Of a stretch of DNA of 64,000 bases, positions 52,837 through 62,033 are shown piece after piece. The position numbers and the translations under genes were made by a program. How positions within the stretch are numbered: the first letter of the stretch is position 1; each line of letters opens with the position of its first letter. Under the pieces are notes generated by a model that made no database searches, was not told the DNA's origin, and was given only the letters and a program-made list of their open reading frames with translations. The stretch comes from an uncultured Lentisphaeria bacterium (GTDB lineage: Bacteria; Verrucomicrobiota; Lentisphaeria; Victivallales; UBA1829): NCBI GenBank assembly GCA_949282305.1, contig CASDPB010000021.1, positions 1 to 64,000 on the forward strand, written 5' to 3'.

Positions 52837-54111
52837 ATGGCGGCAAAACAGAAACTCGCAATCGACGGCGGCAAGAAAGTCTACAACGGAACTTTCCCGG
52901 CATGGCCGAGCTTCGAGGAATCCACCGTCCAGGCTGCTGCTGACGTCCTCAGAAGCGGCAAAGTCAATTACTGGACCGGCAAAATCGGAATGCAGTTTGA
53001 AAAGGAATGGGCAAAATGGCTCGGAGTGAAGAACGCCATCAGCGTCGCCAACGGAACATGCGCTCTCCATACGGCGCTCGCGGGAATGAACATCGGCCCC
53101 GGCGACGAAGTCATCTGCACATCCTACAGTTTCATCGCCTCCAGCTTCTGCGCGCTTCAGGCGGGCGCCCTCCCCGTGTTTGCGGATGTCACGACCGATC
53201 ACACGATTGATCCCAAGGCTATTGAGCCCCTCATCACGGAACGCACGAAAGCGATTGTCGTCGTCCATCTCTACGGCATCGTCGCCGACATGGATCCGAT
53301 CATGGAGATTGCAAAGAAGCACAATCTCAAGGTCGTGGAAGACTGCGCACAGTGTTTCGGCGGCGTCTACAAAGGCAAAAAGGCAGGAACCATCGGTGAT
53401 GTCGGCTGCTTCAGCTTCTGCCAGAGCAAGCATTTCACGACCGGCGGCGAAGGCGGCATGGTTGTGACAAACAACGACGAGCTTGCATGGGAGTTCCGCT
53501 CCTTCCGCGATCACGGCTACGATGTTCAGGCAAAGCTCAACCTGCTTGAAATGGAAGGCAAACAGCTCTACATCCACAGACGCGTCGGATTCAATTTCCG
53601 CATGACCGAAATGCAGTCCCAGATCGGACTCTGCGAACTCAAGAGATTCGACAAATGGAACCTCAAGAACCGTATCTTCAACGGCAGATATCTGATCAAG
53701 GCACTGAAAAACCATCCGCTGGTGAAATATGCGCCGGTCGACACCAAGGAACGCCAGAACGCCTTCTGGTGGGCTCCCTTCGTTCTTGACACCGACAAGT
53801 TCAAAGCCGGCATCACGACCAAGGACTTCATTGCGGCAGTCGCGGCGGAAGGCGTCCCGGTCTACAGCGTCCTCTGGCCGGAAATGTACAAGGAGCGCGC
53901 CTACATTGAACGCAACGGATTCGGCGTCGCCAAGTATCCGTTCCACGATCCGAAAGCAAGAAACATCGACTACTCCCAGTTCAACTGCAAACAGGCAAAC
54001 TGGATGACGGACAGAACCATCAGCTTCTTCACGCACCCGGTTTACACCGAAGAGCACATGAAGGCTTACGTCGATGCGTTCAAGAAGGTCGCGGACGCTT
54101 ACATGAAGTAA
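52837..54111 (+). CDS. DegT/DnrJ/EryC1/StrS-family PLP aminotransferase
   Basis: Protein of 424 residues. Motifs of sugar aminotransferases: NGTCALHTALAGMNIGPGDEVICTSYSF split over residues 68-95, VVHLYGIVADMD, VVEDCAQCFGGVYKGKKAG, and the PLP-binding Lys in CFSFCQSKHFTTGGEGGM. It would exchange a keto and an amino group on a sugar or cyclitol. Close relatives of the AHBA-synthase/StrS type start with a similar LAIDGGKKV segment. AAGGAG precedes the ATG. A strong terminator follows, so it seems to be a single-gene transcript divergent from the AraC gene. Confidence 0.9.
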   Translation: MAAKQKLAIDGGKKVYNGTFPAWPSFEESTVQAAADVLRSGKVNYWTGKIGMQFEKEWAKWLGVKNAISVANGTCALHTALAGMNIGPGDEVICTSYSFIASSFCALQAGALPVFADVTTDHTIDPKAIEPLITERTKAIVVVHLYGIVADMDPIMEIAKKHNLKVVEDCAQCFGGVYKGKKAGTIGDVGCFSFCQSKHFTTGGEGGMVVTNNDELAWEFRSFRDHGYDVQAKLNLLEMEGKQLYIHRRVGFNFRMTEMQSQIGLCELKRFDKWNLKNRIFNGRYLIKALKNHPLVKYAPVDTKERQNAFWWAPFVLDTDKFKAGITTKDFIAAVAAEGVPVYSVLWPEMYKERAYIERNGFGVAKYPFHDPKARNIDYSQFNCKQANWMTDRTISFFTHPVYTEEHMKAYVDAFKKVADAYMK

Positions 54112-54174
54112 GCTGAAAGTTTCAAGATGCAGGATTCAGGCGGAAGATGAAATCCCGTGACCTGCATGAAGCAC

Positions 54175-54211
54175 AATGCCGCGTCTTGTAATACGCAAGC
54201 GCGGCATTTTT
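54175..54211 (+). terminator. Terminator after the aminotransferase gene
   Basis: AATGCCGCG (54175-54183) pairs with CGCGGCATT (54200-54208), extended inward by CTTG/CAAG, then a T-run. It separates the aminotransferase from the operon starting at 54376. Confidence 0.8.
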
Positions 54212-54375
54212 CATGATGAAAGCCGTAAAAAAATACTCTTTCATGCTTGAAGCGGGAACGCGGAAACAGTAAGTTCCTTCTGTCAGAGAGAGCGGCAGCC
54301 CTGATCCCGCTGTCCGCGGCCGGCAGAAGAACGGGCAGGATGAAAAAGATGAAAATACCAGGAAAGGATATGCAG

Positions 54376-55449
54376 ATGTCAAAAGTGAAGTATGGTCTGA
54401 TCGGATTCGGCGGAATTGCCGAGAATCGCGTTGCCAAGGAAGGTTTCGCCTGCGACAGGGCGCGTTTCGCTCCGCTTCAGAAGGCGGAACTCGTCGCCGC
54501 CACCGATATCAATCAGGGGCGCAAAGCCGCAGCGGAGGCGCTCGGACTCAAATGGTACGACACGGCGGATGAAATGCTTGCGGACAAGGATATTCAGGCG
54601 GTTTACATCGCCACGAACAATACCACCCACGTCCCCCTTGCGGTCAAAGCGCTGAACGCGGGAAAACATGTCATTTCCGAAAAGCCGATGGCAACCAGCT
54701 CCGGGGATGCGGAGATGCTCGTCAAGCTCGCAAAAGAGAAAGGACTCTCCCTCGCAGTGGACCACATGATGGTCTACAACGCCTGGAATATCAAGGCGGA
54801 GGAGCTCGTCAGGAAGGGAGAACTCGGCAATGTCAACGACTCCTGTTTCCACATGGAGTTCGCATACGGCTACGATCCTGCGGAGGCAGCCACATGGCGC
54901 TGCTCCAAAATCGAGGAAATGGGCGGTCCGATCGGCGACGTCGCAAGTCACTGCTTCTACCTTGCGGAATACATTCTCGGAAAGAAGATTGCAAAACTGG
55001 CGGCGGTTTATCTGCCCAAGACCATGCCCATCGTCGCGGAAGACGGCGCCTATATCAAGTTCTTCTTTGAGGACGGGATGCAGTCCAGCGCCAAAGTCGC
55101 GTTCTCCGAACTGCGGGGCGGTCTCGGCGGAACCCTGAGCAATCTGGGCTATGAAATCTACGGGGACAAGGCGGCTCTGCGCGGCTACGGCACCATGTTC
55201 CAGCTCTCCGGACACAAGGACGAACCGGTAAAAATCCGCCTTGAGCTCGACAAGTTCGACGGCGCACCGGCAGACGTTCCGGCGGGCGAGATCAGGAACA
55301 TCTATCAATGCCTGATCGAACATCATGCACAGTCCGTGCTCGACGGCAAACCCCTTGACGCCGAAGACGCACTTCACAACATCCTGCTCTGCGAAGCGGC
55401 GCACGCCTCCGCGCGGAACAACGGCAGGATCATGGAGATTGCAAAATGA
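54376..55449 (+). CDS. Gfo/Idh/MocA-family oxidoreductase
   Basis: Protein of 357 residues. N-terminal Rossmann domain starts KYGLIGFGGIAENR, with AVYIATNNTTHVPLAVKALNAGKHVISEKPMA carrying the catalytic EKP motif. The second domain has the DVASHCFYLAEYILG segment with the proton-transfer His. It would oxidise or reduce a sugar or cyclitol hydroxyl with NAD(P). Of several ATGs, 54376 is chosen because AAAGGA is seven bases before it. It overlaps the ceramidase-like gene by four bases (ATGA). Confidence 0.92.
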   Translation: MSKVKYGLIGFGGIAENRVAKEGFACDRARFAPLQKAELVAATDINQGRKAAAEALGLKWYDTADEMLADKDIQAVYIATNNTTHVPLAVKALNAGKHVISEKPMATSSGDAEMLVKLAKEKGLSLAVDHMMVYNAWNIKAEELVRKGELGNVNDSCFHMEFAYGYDPAEAATWRCSKIEEMGGPIGDVASHCFYLAEYILGKKIAKLAAVYLPKTMPIVAEDGAYIKFFFEDGMQSSAKVAFSELRGGLGGTLSNLGYEIYGDKAALRGYGTMFQLSGHKDEPVKIRLELDKFDGAPADVPAGEIRNIYQCLIEHHAQSVLDGKPLDAEDALHNILLCEAAHASARNNGRIMEIAK

Positions 55450-56783
55450 TCAACGTCGGAATCGCGTCCGAAATCATCACCCCCGCAAGGGGAGTCGCTC
55501 TTGCCGGATACTTCGATCCGCGCCCGAACACCGGAGCGCATGATGATCTGAAAGTCAAAGTCACGCTGTTTCAGCAGGGGGATGTCATTACGGGATTTGT
55601 AAGCTATGACCTCTGCTTCATCTGCATGAACATCATTGATCCCGTCCGGCGGAAACTTGCCGCGGCGGGCATGAATTTCGGGAAAGAGCTGATCTTCCAT
55701 GCAATCCACACCCATACGGCGCCGTATCCTGCGCCGTTCTTCGGTTCGGACAGCACGGACAAGGAGTATCTGGCAGACCTGATCGACGCCTCTTTCCGCG
55801 CAATCAGGCGTGCATACAAAAATCTGGCGCCGGCGGAACTGTTCTGCGCGAAGGAGAACAACAATCCGCTTGCGTTCAACCGTCGCTTCTTCATGAAAAA
55901 CGGCAAGGTCGTGACAAACCCCGGAAAGCTCAATCCCGACATCGTCAGACCGGAGGGCCCCGTTGACGAGGAAATCACCGTCATGGCGATCCGCCAGGAT
56001 GGGCGCATCAGCGCAGTTCTTGCAAACATCGTCAACCACACCGATACGATCGGCGACAATTTCGTATCCGCCGACTGGCCCGGCAGAATGGAGCATACAC
56101 TCCAGACGAAGCTCGGTTCCGATGTGCAGGTTTCCATGATGCTCGGCTGTTCCGGCAACATCAATCACTTCGACGTCACCACCAAAGCCGATCAGACCAG
56201 CTATGCGGAAGCCGGGCGCATCGGCGGAATTTATGCGGACATCGTGGCAAAACTGATTGAAAAAGCGGAAAAGATCAGCGACGACTCTCTCAGAACCGCG
56301 ACAGAAACCGTTGAAATCGTCCGCCGCACCATTACGGACGAGGAAGTGCGCCAGGCGGAGAAAGTCATGGAGGAAACAAAACACTTCGACGGCGGCGCAG
56401 CCCTGACAAGCGAGGAGCTTGCGGCGGGCGCAGGCCCCGTGCTCCGCTTCTTTGCAAAACAACTGCTGGCATTTGCGAAGGACTGGCAGGGAGTTCCGGC
56501 GGAGTTTGAATTCAAATCGCTCAAAATCGGCAAAGACTTTGTCGCGGTGTCCTTCCCCGGGGAACCGTTTACTCAGATCGGAATGGCAGTAAAAGCCGCT
56601 TCCGATGCCAGATACAACTTCATGGTCACGCTCGCGATGGGCGAGGCTGGTTACATCTGCATGGAAGAGTGCTACCCCCGCGGCGGATATGAAATTCTGC
56701 CGATTTCGGAAGCCGGCATGGCATACAATGCCGCAAATATTTTTATCGAGACTGGAAAAAAACTGTTGAAGCGTTATGTTTAA
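55446..56783 (+). CDS. Neutral ceramidase-like amidohydrolase
   Basis: Protein of 445 residues related to the N-terminal domain of neutral/alkaline ceramidases. The HTHTAP motif (88-93) fits the Zn-binding HTHSGP of those enzymes, NHTDTIG near 207 a further His, and LGCSGNINHFD the region of the catalytic Ser. Unlike secreted ceramidases it has no signal peptide and is shorter, so the substrate is probably a cytoplasmic N-acyl compound rather than ceramide. It overlaps the oxidoreductase gene and precedes NagB- and PIG-L-like genes in one operon. Such proteins are common in Planctomycetes-Verrucomicrobia relatives and poorly understood. Confidence 0.75.
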   Translation: MINVGIASEIITPARGVALAGYFDPRPNTGAHDDLKVKVTLFQQGDVITGFVSYDLCFICMNIIDPVRRKLAAAGMNFGKELIFHAIHTHTAPYPAPFFGSDSTDKEYLADLIDASFRAIRRAYKNLAPAELFCAKENNNPLAFNRRFFMKNGKVVTNPGKLNPDIVRPEGPVDEEITVMAIRQDGRISAVLANIVNHTDTIGDNFVSADWPGRMEHTLQTKLGSDVQVSMMLGCSGNINHFDVTTKADQTSYAEAGRIGGIYADIVAKLIEKAEKISDDSLRTATETVEIVRRTITDEEVRQAEKVMEETKHFDGGAALTSEELAAGAGPVLRFFAKQLLAFAKDWQGVPAEFEFKSLKIGKDFVAVSFPGEPFTQIGMAVKAASDARYNFMVTLAMGEAGYICMEECYPRGGYEILPISEAGMAYNAANIFIETGKKLLKRYV

Positions 56784-56824
56784 TATAACATACCGTTTCA
56801 CGCAAACTAAATAAAGGAAGAAAA

Positions 56825-57754
56825 ATGCGCGCATTCAGTAAAATTTCACCGGAATGGTGGGACTACACCACGCTCGACCGCAGCATCCTTGACGAAGCTG
56901 CGAAAATCACAATCGACAACCTGAAAAGTTTTGAACGCCCGGGATTCAAAATCAACATCTACGACACTCTTCAGGAATTCTACTGCGCGGAAGCGCTCGA
57001 ATACATCAACGCCTGGAAGCAGGCAACCCCCTCCAAACCGGCAGGCATCTGCGGCCCGATCGGACCGACGGAACAGCTTCCGCTCGTTGCACAGATGGTC
57101 AACGAGATGGATCTCTCCCTCAAAAACTGCCACTTCTGGGGCATGGACGAGTGGATCGTCGACGGCAAGGCAGCGGATCTCAATTTCCCGCTCGGATTCG
57201 CAAAAGCCGACATGGATCTCTGTTTCGGCAGAATCCGCCCCGAACTCATGATGCCGAAGGAAAATCTTCACTTCCCGACCGAAAATCCGGAAGAATACAC
57301 GAAGTCCTATGACCTCGCCCGCTGCGTCACCATGCAGGGTGGTCAGGGCGAAACCAAACACTGGGCGTTCAACGACCCCGTCAAGCGCGAAGGTCAGTAC
57401 AAAGACAATCCGCCGACACCGGAGGAATACCTGCAGAAAAAGGCGCGCATCGTCGAGCTGCACCCGATCACACTGATCCAGAACGCCAGAACCTCCGGCG
57501 GCGGAACAGTTCAGAACGTCCCCTCCTCCGCAGTATCCGTCGGACCGTTTGAAACCTGGAAGGCGGAAAGAGTTTCCATCTGGCACCCGGGGCATCACGA
57601 CAATCCGTTCGGACAGCGCCTCTCCACGTTCATGATCTCCCAGAAGATCGCGGACAGCTGCGTTCCGATGTCCCTGCTCTCCAAACATCCGGGAGAGATC
57701 ATATTCAACTTCTACCGATTCGGTTTCGGTGTCTGCGACGTGGAGATGCATTAA
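56825..57754 (+). CDS. Glucosamine-6-phosphate deaminase-like protein
   Basis: Protein of 309 residues with a NagB/ribose-isomerase-like fold. [12 protein letters not shown] near 78 fits the phosphate loop, FWGMDEW at 105-110 the segment with catalytic Asp72 of NagB (here Asp108), and [14 protein letters not shown] near 172-185 the DGHIAFNEP motif. In that motif His179 is kept, but Asp141 of NagB is Thr177 and Glu148 is Asp184. So ring-opening/deamination chemistry may be altered. AAAGGAAG precedes the ATG. It is two bases upstream of the PIG-L gene, so the two act in one pathway. Confidence 0.75.
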   Translation: MRAFSKISPEWWDYTTLDRSILDEAAKITIDNLKSFERPGFKINIYDTLQEFYCAEALEYINAWKQATPSKPAGICGPIGPTEQLPLVAQMVNEMDLSLKNCHFWGMDEWIVDGKAADLNFPLGFAKADMDLCFGRIRPELMMPKENLHFPTENPEEYTKSYDLARCVTMQGGQGETKHWAFNDPVKREGQYKDNPPTPEEYLQKKARIVELHPITLIQNARTSGGGTVQNVPSSAVSVGPFETWKAERVSIWHPGHHDNPFGQRLSTFMISQKIADSCVPMSLLSKHPGEIIFNFYRFGFGVCDVEMH

Positions 57755-57756
57755 TC

Positions 57757-58539
57757 ATGAGCAAGAGAGCATTTGCCATCGCCTGCCATCCGGACGATCT
57801 TGAGTTCGGCATGATGGGCACGATGATGTTGTTGAAGGACGCCGGTTACGAAGTCCATTACATGAACGTCTCCAATGGTTCTCTCGGCACGGATCATCAC
57901 GATTACCAGACAATCGTCCGGATGCGCCGTGAGGAAGCCATGAACTCCGCAAAACTGGTCGGGGCGGTCTTCCACGAGAGCATCTGTGATGACATCGAAG
58001 TGTTCTACAATTACGAGAATCTGGCGAAACTGGTGCCGGTCGTCCGCGAAGTCGAACCCGAAATCATTCTGACGCAGGGACCCTACGACTATATGGAAGA
58101 CCATGTCAACGCCGGCCGTCTCGCGGTCACTGCGGCATTCTGCCGCGGCATGGTGAACATGAAATGCGCGCCGACTGCAAAGCCGACGCTGCAGAGTGTC
58201 GCGGTCTACCACTGTATGCCGCACAGCATCACAGATCAGCTGCGTCGTCCGGTGGAAGCGGATTTCTATGTGAATATCGCCTCCAAAATGGAGATCAAGC
58301 GCCAGGCGCTTGCCTGCCACAAGAGCCAGAAGGAATGGCTTGACATCAGTCAGGGCATGGACGCCTACATCAAAGACATGGAAAACCGTGCCGCAATCTT
58401 CGGCAGACAGTCCGGCGAGTTTGAGTTTGCCGAGGGCTGGGTTCAGCACAATCCGCTGGGCTTCGGACCGGAAAACTTCAATCCGCTGGCAGCCGCCCTC
58501 AAGGATTTCGTGAAGCTCATGCCCCGCGCAATCCGGTAA
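57757..58539 (+). CDS. PIG-L/LmbE-family N-deacetylase
   Basis: Protein of 260 residues. The zinc site of this family is complete: His11-Pro-Asp13-Asp14 (ACHPDDLEFG) and His116 (MEDHVNAGR). Members remove the acetyl group from N-acetylglucosamine in glycolipids, mycothiol or bacillithiol precursors, or free sugars. There is no signal peptide. It starts two bases after the NagB-like gene and is closed by a strong terminator. With those neighbours, deacetylation of an N-acetylated amino sugar or its derivative is likely. Confidence 0.87.
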   Translation: MSKRAFAIACHPDDLEFGMMGTMMLLKDAGYEVHYMNVSNGSLGTDHHDYQTIVRMRREEAMNSAKLVGAVFHESICDDIEVFYNYENLAKLVPVVREVEPEIILTQGPYDYMEDHVNAGRLAVTAAFCRGMVNMKCAPTAKPTLQSVAVYHCMPHSITDQLRRPVEADFYVNIASKMEIKRQALACHKSQKEWLDISQGMDAYIKDMENRAAIFGRQSGEFEFAEGWVQHNPLGFGPENFNPLAAALKDFVKLMPRAIR

Positions 58540-58563
58540 CAGCTGAAAAAACAGAATCCATTC

Positions 58564-58598
58564 GCGCAGAACCCGGCAGTGTCGGGTTCTGCGCTTTT
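58564..58598 (+). terminator. Strong terminator of the amino-sugar operon
   Basis: GCGCAGAACCCG (58564-58575) pairs perfectly with CGGGTTCTGCGC (58583-58594), seven-base loop, then TTTT. It closes the operon that starts at 54376. Confidence 0.9.
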
Positions 58599-58722
58599 CC
58601 GTATCAGAGCAGATGCGGGGCTGAAGAAATTCAGCTGAAAGCCCCCCTTCCCCCGCCCCGTTTTATTTTCCAGAAGGCTGTCTGTTCCTGCGGTTTTTAT
58701 GCAAAAGTTTCGTTTTCCGACC

Positions 58723-58750
58723 TTGAATTGCGCATGAAATGATGTAGAAT
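58723..58750 (+). promoter_or_regulatory. Promoter for the membrane protein/murA genes
   Basis: TTGAAT (58723-58728), 16-base spacer, TAGAAT (58745-58750), 28 bases before the ATG at 58779. Confidence 0.5.
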
Positions 58751-58778
58751 CCCTCATGAAAGGAGGTATTCGGAACGA

Positions 58779-59468
58779 ATGAAATCTTATGACTTGACCA
58801 TCTGTTTTCAATCAGTCCGTTATAACATACATGACAACGGTGTTCTGGAGCATCTCAAACGGAATGGAAACGGGAACATGAAAAAAACGGAATCCCATGT
58901 TCTTTCCGATTACAATCCGATTCCGGAGAAAAAGAAAAAAAAATGCCCGTATGCCAGTTTTCTCCTGTTTCTGTTCTTTCTTGCTCTGATTCTCAATCTG
59001 GTCAATCTCGTTCTGATTTATTTTTTCCACACAGGCTATGCGAAATCCGTGATCCTGTCTGTCCTCCCTTTCGTTTTCCTGATTCCGCTTGTCCTGAGGG
59101 AAACAGTTTACAGCTTTCCCTCGTTTTCCGGCGCACCTCCGCTTATCGTCACGGTCGGTTATCGCGAGAACCGGAAATCCGCGGAATTTCTGCGGGAGCT
59201 CCGGCGCGCCATCGCAAAGCATTTCAGGGAGCCGGAAGTAAATTATAAAAACCGGGAGGCTTTTCTGGAAGCTGTCAGCGAAATGCGGGAAAACAGGCTT
59301 CTCACGGAAAGTGAAATCCATGTGATCACAAGGCAGTATGAGAACCGCACTCCGTTTACGCCGCTTCATGCCTTTGCCGTCCTTGACGTTCTCAGGATGG
59401 ACGGCGTCATTTCGGACGAGGAACTCCAGGAAATGAAATACGCAAGAATCTTTCACCCCAATTCATAA
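58779..59468 (+). CDS. Membrane protein of unknown function
   Basis: Protein of 229 residues: a basic stretch (EKKKKKCPYA), two hydrophobic segments (about 60-82 and 88-104, FLLFLFFLALILNLVNLV and ILSVLPFVFLIPLVL), then a soluble helical domain rich in Glu/Arg. AGGAGG lies about 12 bases before the ATG. An ATG at 58878 is a less supported alternative. It ends 16 bases before murA and is probably cotranscribed with it. No family recognised. Confidence 0.55.
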   Translation: MKSYDLTICFQSVRYNIHDNGVLEHLKRNGNGNMKKTESHVLSDYNPIPEKKKKKCPYASFLLFLFFLALILNLVNLVLIYFFHTGYAKSVILSVLPFVFLIPLVLRETVYSFPSFSGAPPLIVTVGYRENRKSAEFLRELRRAIAKHFREPEVNYKNREAFLEAVSEMRENRLLTESEIHVITRQYENRTPFTPLHAFAVLDVLRMDGVISDEELQEMKYARIFHPNS

Positions 59469-59484
59469 AAGGAACACAATCTTC

Positions 59485-60774
59485 ATGCGCAGTCTTATCA
59501 TAAACGGCGGAGCGGAAATCTCCGGCAATGTCACAGTAGGCGGAAACAAAAACGCGGTTCTGCCGATGATCGCGGCGTCCATCCTCACGAAAGAGGAGAT
59601 CATCATGCACGATGTCCCCGCGATCAGCGATGCGGATGTCATGCTCAAAATCATTCAGCATCTCGGCGCCAAGGTCACACGTTCCGGCAAAACGGTCAGG
59701 ATCAATGCAAAGAGCATCACAAAAAGCGAAATTCCGAAAAGCCTCTGTTCCGCCTTGAGAACCTCCATTCTGCTGGCGGGACCACTGTCCGTCAGATGCG
59801 GGGAAGCGACCATTTACCCGCCCGGCGGAGACGTCATCGGGCGTCGTCGTCTCGACTCGCATTTCTACGGACTGAAAAAGCTCGGGGCGGTCATTCAGGG
59901 CGATTCCGTGCCTTATGAATTCCAGACGGCGGCAAAGGGGATGCACGGAACCGAAATCTTCCTTGACGAGGCAAGCGTGACCGCCACCGAGCACATTCTC
60001 ATGACCGCCGCCGCGTGCCGGGGAACCACAATCCTGCGCAACGCCGCCTCGGAGCCGCATGTGCGTCAGCTCGGGGAAATGCTCATCAAAATGGGAGCGG
60101 AAATCACCGGGCTGGACTCCAACACGATCATCATCAAAGGCAATCCGGAACTTCACGGCGCGGAAGTCACGATAGAAGGCGATCACATTGAGGCGGCGAG
60201 TTTCATCGCGCTTGCGGCATGCACGCGCGGCGCGGTCAACATCGAAGGCAAACTCACGCCGCGCGACTACTGGATGACACGCCGCGTTTTTGAAAAGCTG
60301 GGAATCCGCTTCAAACTGCATCCGGACCTGATCGAAGTCCCCGGCGGACAGCGCATGAAGATTCAGCCGGACTTCGGCAACGCAATTCCGCAAATCTCCG
60401 ACGGCCCGTGGCCGCAGTTCCCGAGCGATATGATGAGCTGTCTGATCGTATGCGCGACTCAGGCGAAGGGATCAATCCTCTTTTTCGAGAAAATGTTCGA
60501 GAGCCGCATTTACTTTGTGGACCGTCTGATCGCGATGGGAGCGAACGCTGTAGTCTGCGACCCGCACCGCGTCGTAATTTCCGGCCCGGCAAAACTCCGC
60601 GGCATCGAAATGTCGAGTCCCGACATCCGCGCGGGCATGGCAATGGTGCTCGCCGCAATCTGCGCAAAGGGACGTTCCGTAGTCAACAATGCGGACACCA
60701 TTTTCCGCGGTTACGAGAACATCTGCGCAAAACTGGAAAATCTCGGCGTGGAAATCTCCATGGAACAGCATTGA
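59485..60774 (+). CDS. murA: UDP-N-acetylglucosamine 1-carboxyvinyltransferase with Asp at the active-site Cys
   Basis: Protein of 429 residues, normal length. MurA adds enolpyruvate to UDP-GlcNAc, the first committed step of peptidoglycan synthesis in the cytoplasm. GGNKNAVLPMIAASIL at 19-34 contains the catalytic Lys22. The loop that normally reads GGCxIGxRPVD reads PPGGDVIGRRRLD, so the Cys attacked by fosfomycin is Asp116. The same change is known in MurA of Chlamydia and Mycobacterium tuberculosis, which are naturally fosfomycin resistant. RGYENICAKLENLGVEI closes the protein as in other MurA. Confidence 0.95.
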   Translation: MRSLIINGGAEISGNVTVGGNKNAVLPMIAASILTKEEIIMHDVPAISDADVMLKIIQHLGAKVTRSGKTVRINAKSITKSEIPKSLCSALRTSILLAGPLSVRCGEATIYPPGGDVIGRRRLDSHFYGLKKLGAVIQGDSVPYEFQTAAKGMHGTEIFLDEASVTATEHILMTAAACRGTTILRNAASEPHVRQLGEMLIKMGAEITGLDSNTIIIKGNPELHGAEVTIEGDHIEAASFIALAACTRGAVNIEGKLTPRDYWMTRRVFEKLGIRFKLHPDLIEVPGGQRMKIQPDFGNAIPQISDGPWPQFPSDMMSCLIVCATQAKGSILFFEKMFESRIYFVDRLIAMGANAVVCDPHRVVISGPAKLRGIEMSSPDIRAGMAMVLAAICAKGRSVVNNADTIFRGYENICAKLENLGVEISMEQH

Positions 60775-60814
60775 TCTTTTTTGAAATTCATATTCAACAA
60801 CAAGGGAGAGAATC

Positions 60815-61810
60815 ATGAAAGCATTGCAGATTATGGCGGCAGCGACGTTAATCCTGGCGGGAGGATGCGCGACAACATCAGACAATGATGAACAATACCG
60901 GCTGCTGACACAGCAGATGCAGCAGCTCAACAAAAATCTTGAAACTCTGACAAAGCAGCTCGAAAAATACAACAGACAGATGACATCCAAGCAAGGCAAT
61001 TCCATCGCCAGGAACCGCGGTGACATCAAAACGCTGGCAACCATCAAACTGCCTCAAAACCCGACAGATGAACAGATTATAGAATATATTCAAAAGATCA
61101 GCAACGCAACGCGAGGGCAAAACGTTTTCTCTCCGGATGACATACAAGTAACGCTGTTAAAAAAAATCGGTCCCGGACACCTCGCCTTGCTGGACCCTTT
61201 TTTGAGCGAAAGTTCCTATCATCTCCATTATGCCCTGCCGTCACTGGTAGGCAAAGCGGACAAAAAAGCCGCATTGAAACATCTTCCGCAAGTTCCCGAT
61301 CTGATCAAGCCAATCGTCCAGCATGGATGGACAGAGGAGGCAAAAGAAGGTTTTTTCATGGCTCTGCAACATCGGTACAACACCAGGACAGCCTGCCAAT
61401 ACGCCAAATATTTCACAAAAACGCCGAAAGACCGCAGTCGCCTGATCGAACTTTATGAGACTGGAAAAGATACCTCGCGTCTATACTCTCTCATCAGCAC
61501 ATTTAAAGATATTGACCTGAAAAAAATCACTGATAATGCATGGAAAAACCATCGCTATGCTCAGGACTGGATCAAGGCGAACTATGCAAAATATGCTGCG
61601 ATGGTGGGCAATCAGGATGCCCTGTATGACTGGCTCTCAATCTTAGCGCGAAATTCTTATATGAGCAACAATACGGACAATAATATCACCCTCGTCATGC
61701 TGACCGGGCAAACCGGTGATATCAGGCAAATTCTGTCATGGTTCAATAAAAACAAGTCGAAACTGTATTTCGATGAAAAAGAAAAGATGTTCAAGGTCAG
61801 GGAAAAATAA
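60815..61810 (+). CDS. Lipoprotein with N-terminal coiled coil
   Basis: Protein of 331 residues. Signal peptide with lipobox LAGGC (Cys18). Residues about 27-58 are Gln/Leu-rich with heptad spacing (LLTQQMQQLNKNLETLTKQL), a short coiled coil that could trimerise like Lpp. The rest is helical, possibly repeat-like (HEAT/TPR-type), with no motif I recognise. GGGAGAG precedes the ATG. It is 40 bases after murA. Its codons are more A/T-rich than those of murA. Confidence 0.65.
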   Translation: MKALQIMAAATLILAGGCATTSDNDEQYRLLTQQMQQLNKNLETLTKQLEKYNRQMTSKQGNSIARNRGDIKTLATIKLPQNPTDEQIIEYIQKISNATRGQNVFSPDDIQVTLLKKIGPGHLALLDPFLSESSYHLHYALPSLVGKADKKAALKHLPQVPDLIKPIVQHGWTEEAKEGFFMALQHRYNTRTACQYAKYFTKTPKDRSRLIELYETGKDTSRLYSLISTFKDIDLKKITDNAWKNHRYAQDWIKANYAKYAAMVGNQDALYDWLSILARNSYMSNNTDNNITLVMLTGQTGDIRQILSWFNKNKSKLYFDEKEKMFKVREK

Positions 61811-61946
61811 CGGGAGAACCGGGATGGCGGAACTTTGAAATGGTACGCAGAAAAAGCCGGGGTGGAAAAGTTTTCACTTTCCTGCGGAACGCGGTTTTTC
61901 CGGGACGGACTGCGGAAATATTTGGAAAAATTAATCCGTTGAGGGA

Positions 61947-61974
61947 TTGTAAATTGAAATGGAATGTCTATAAT
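61947..61974 (+). promoter_or_regulatory. Promoter for the zinc-finger membrane protein
   Basis: TTGTAA (61947-61952), 16-base spacer, TATAAT (61969-61974), about 60 bases before the ATG at 62034. Confidence 0.55.
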
Positions 61975-62033
61975 AAAGCAGAGCGGTTTTCCGTCCGGCA
62001 TTTATTCATCTTTCAACCAAAGGAGTTGCAGCA

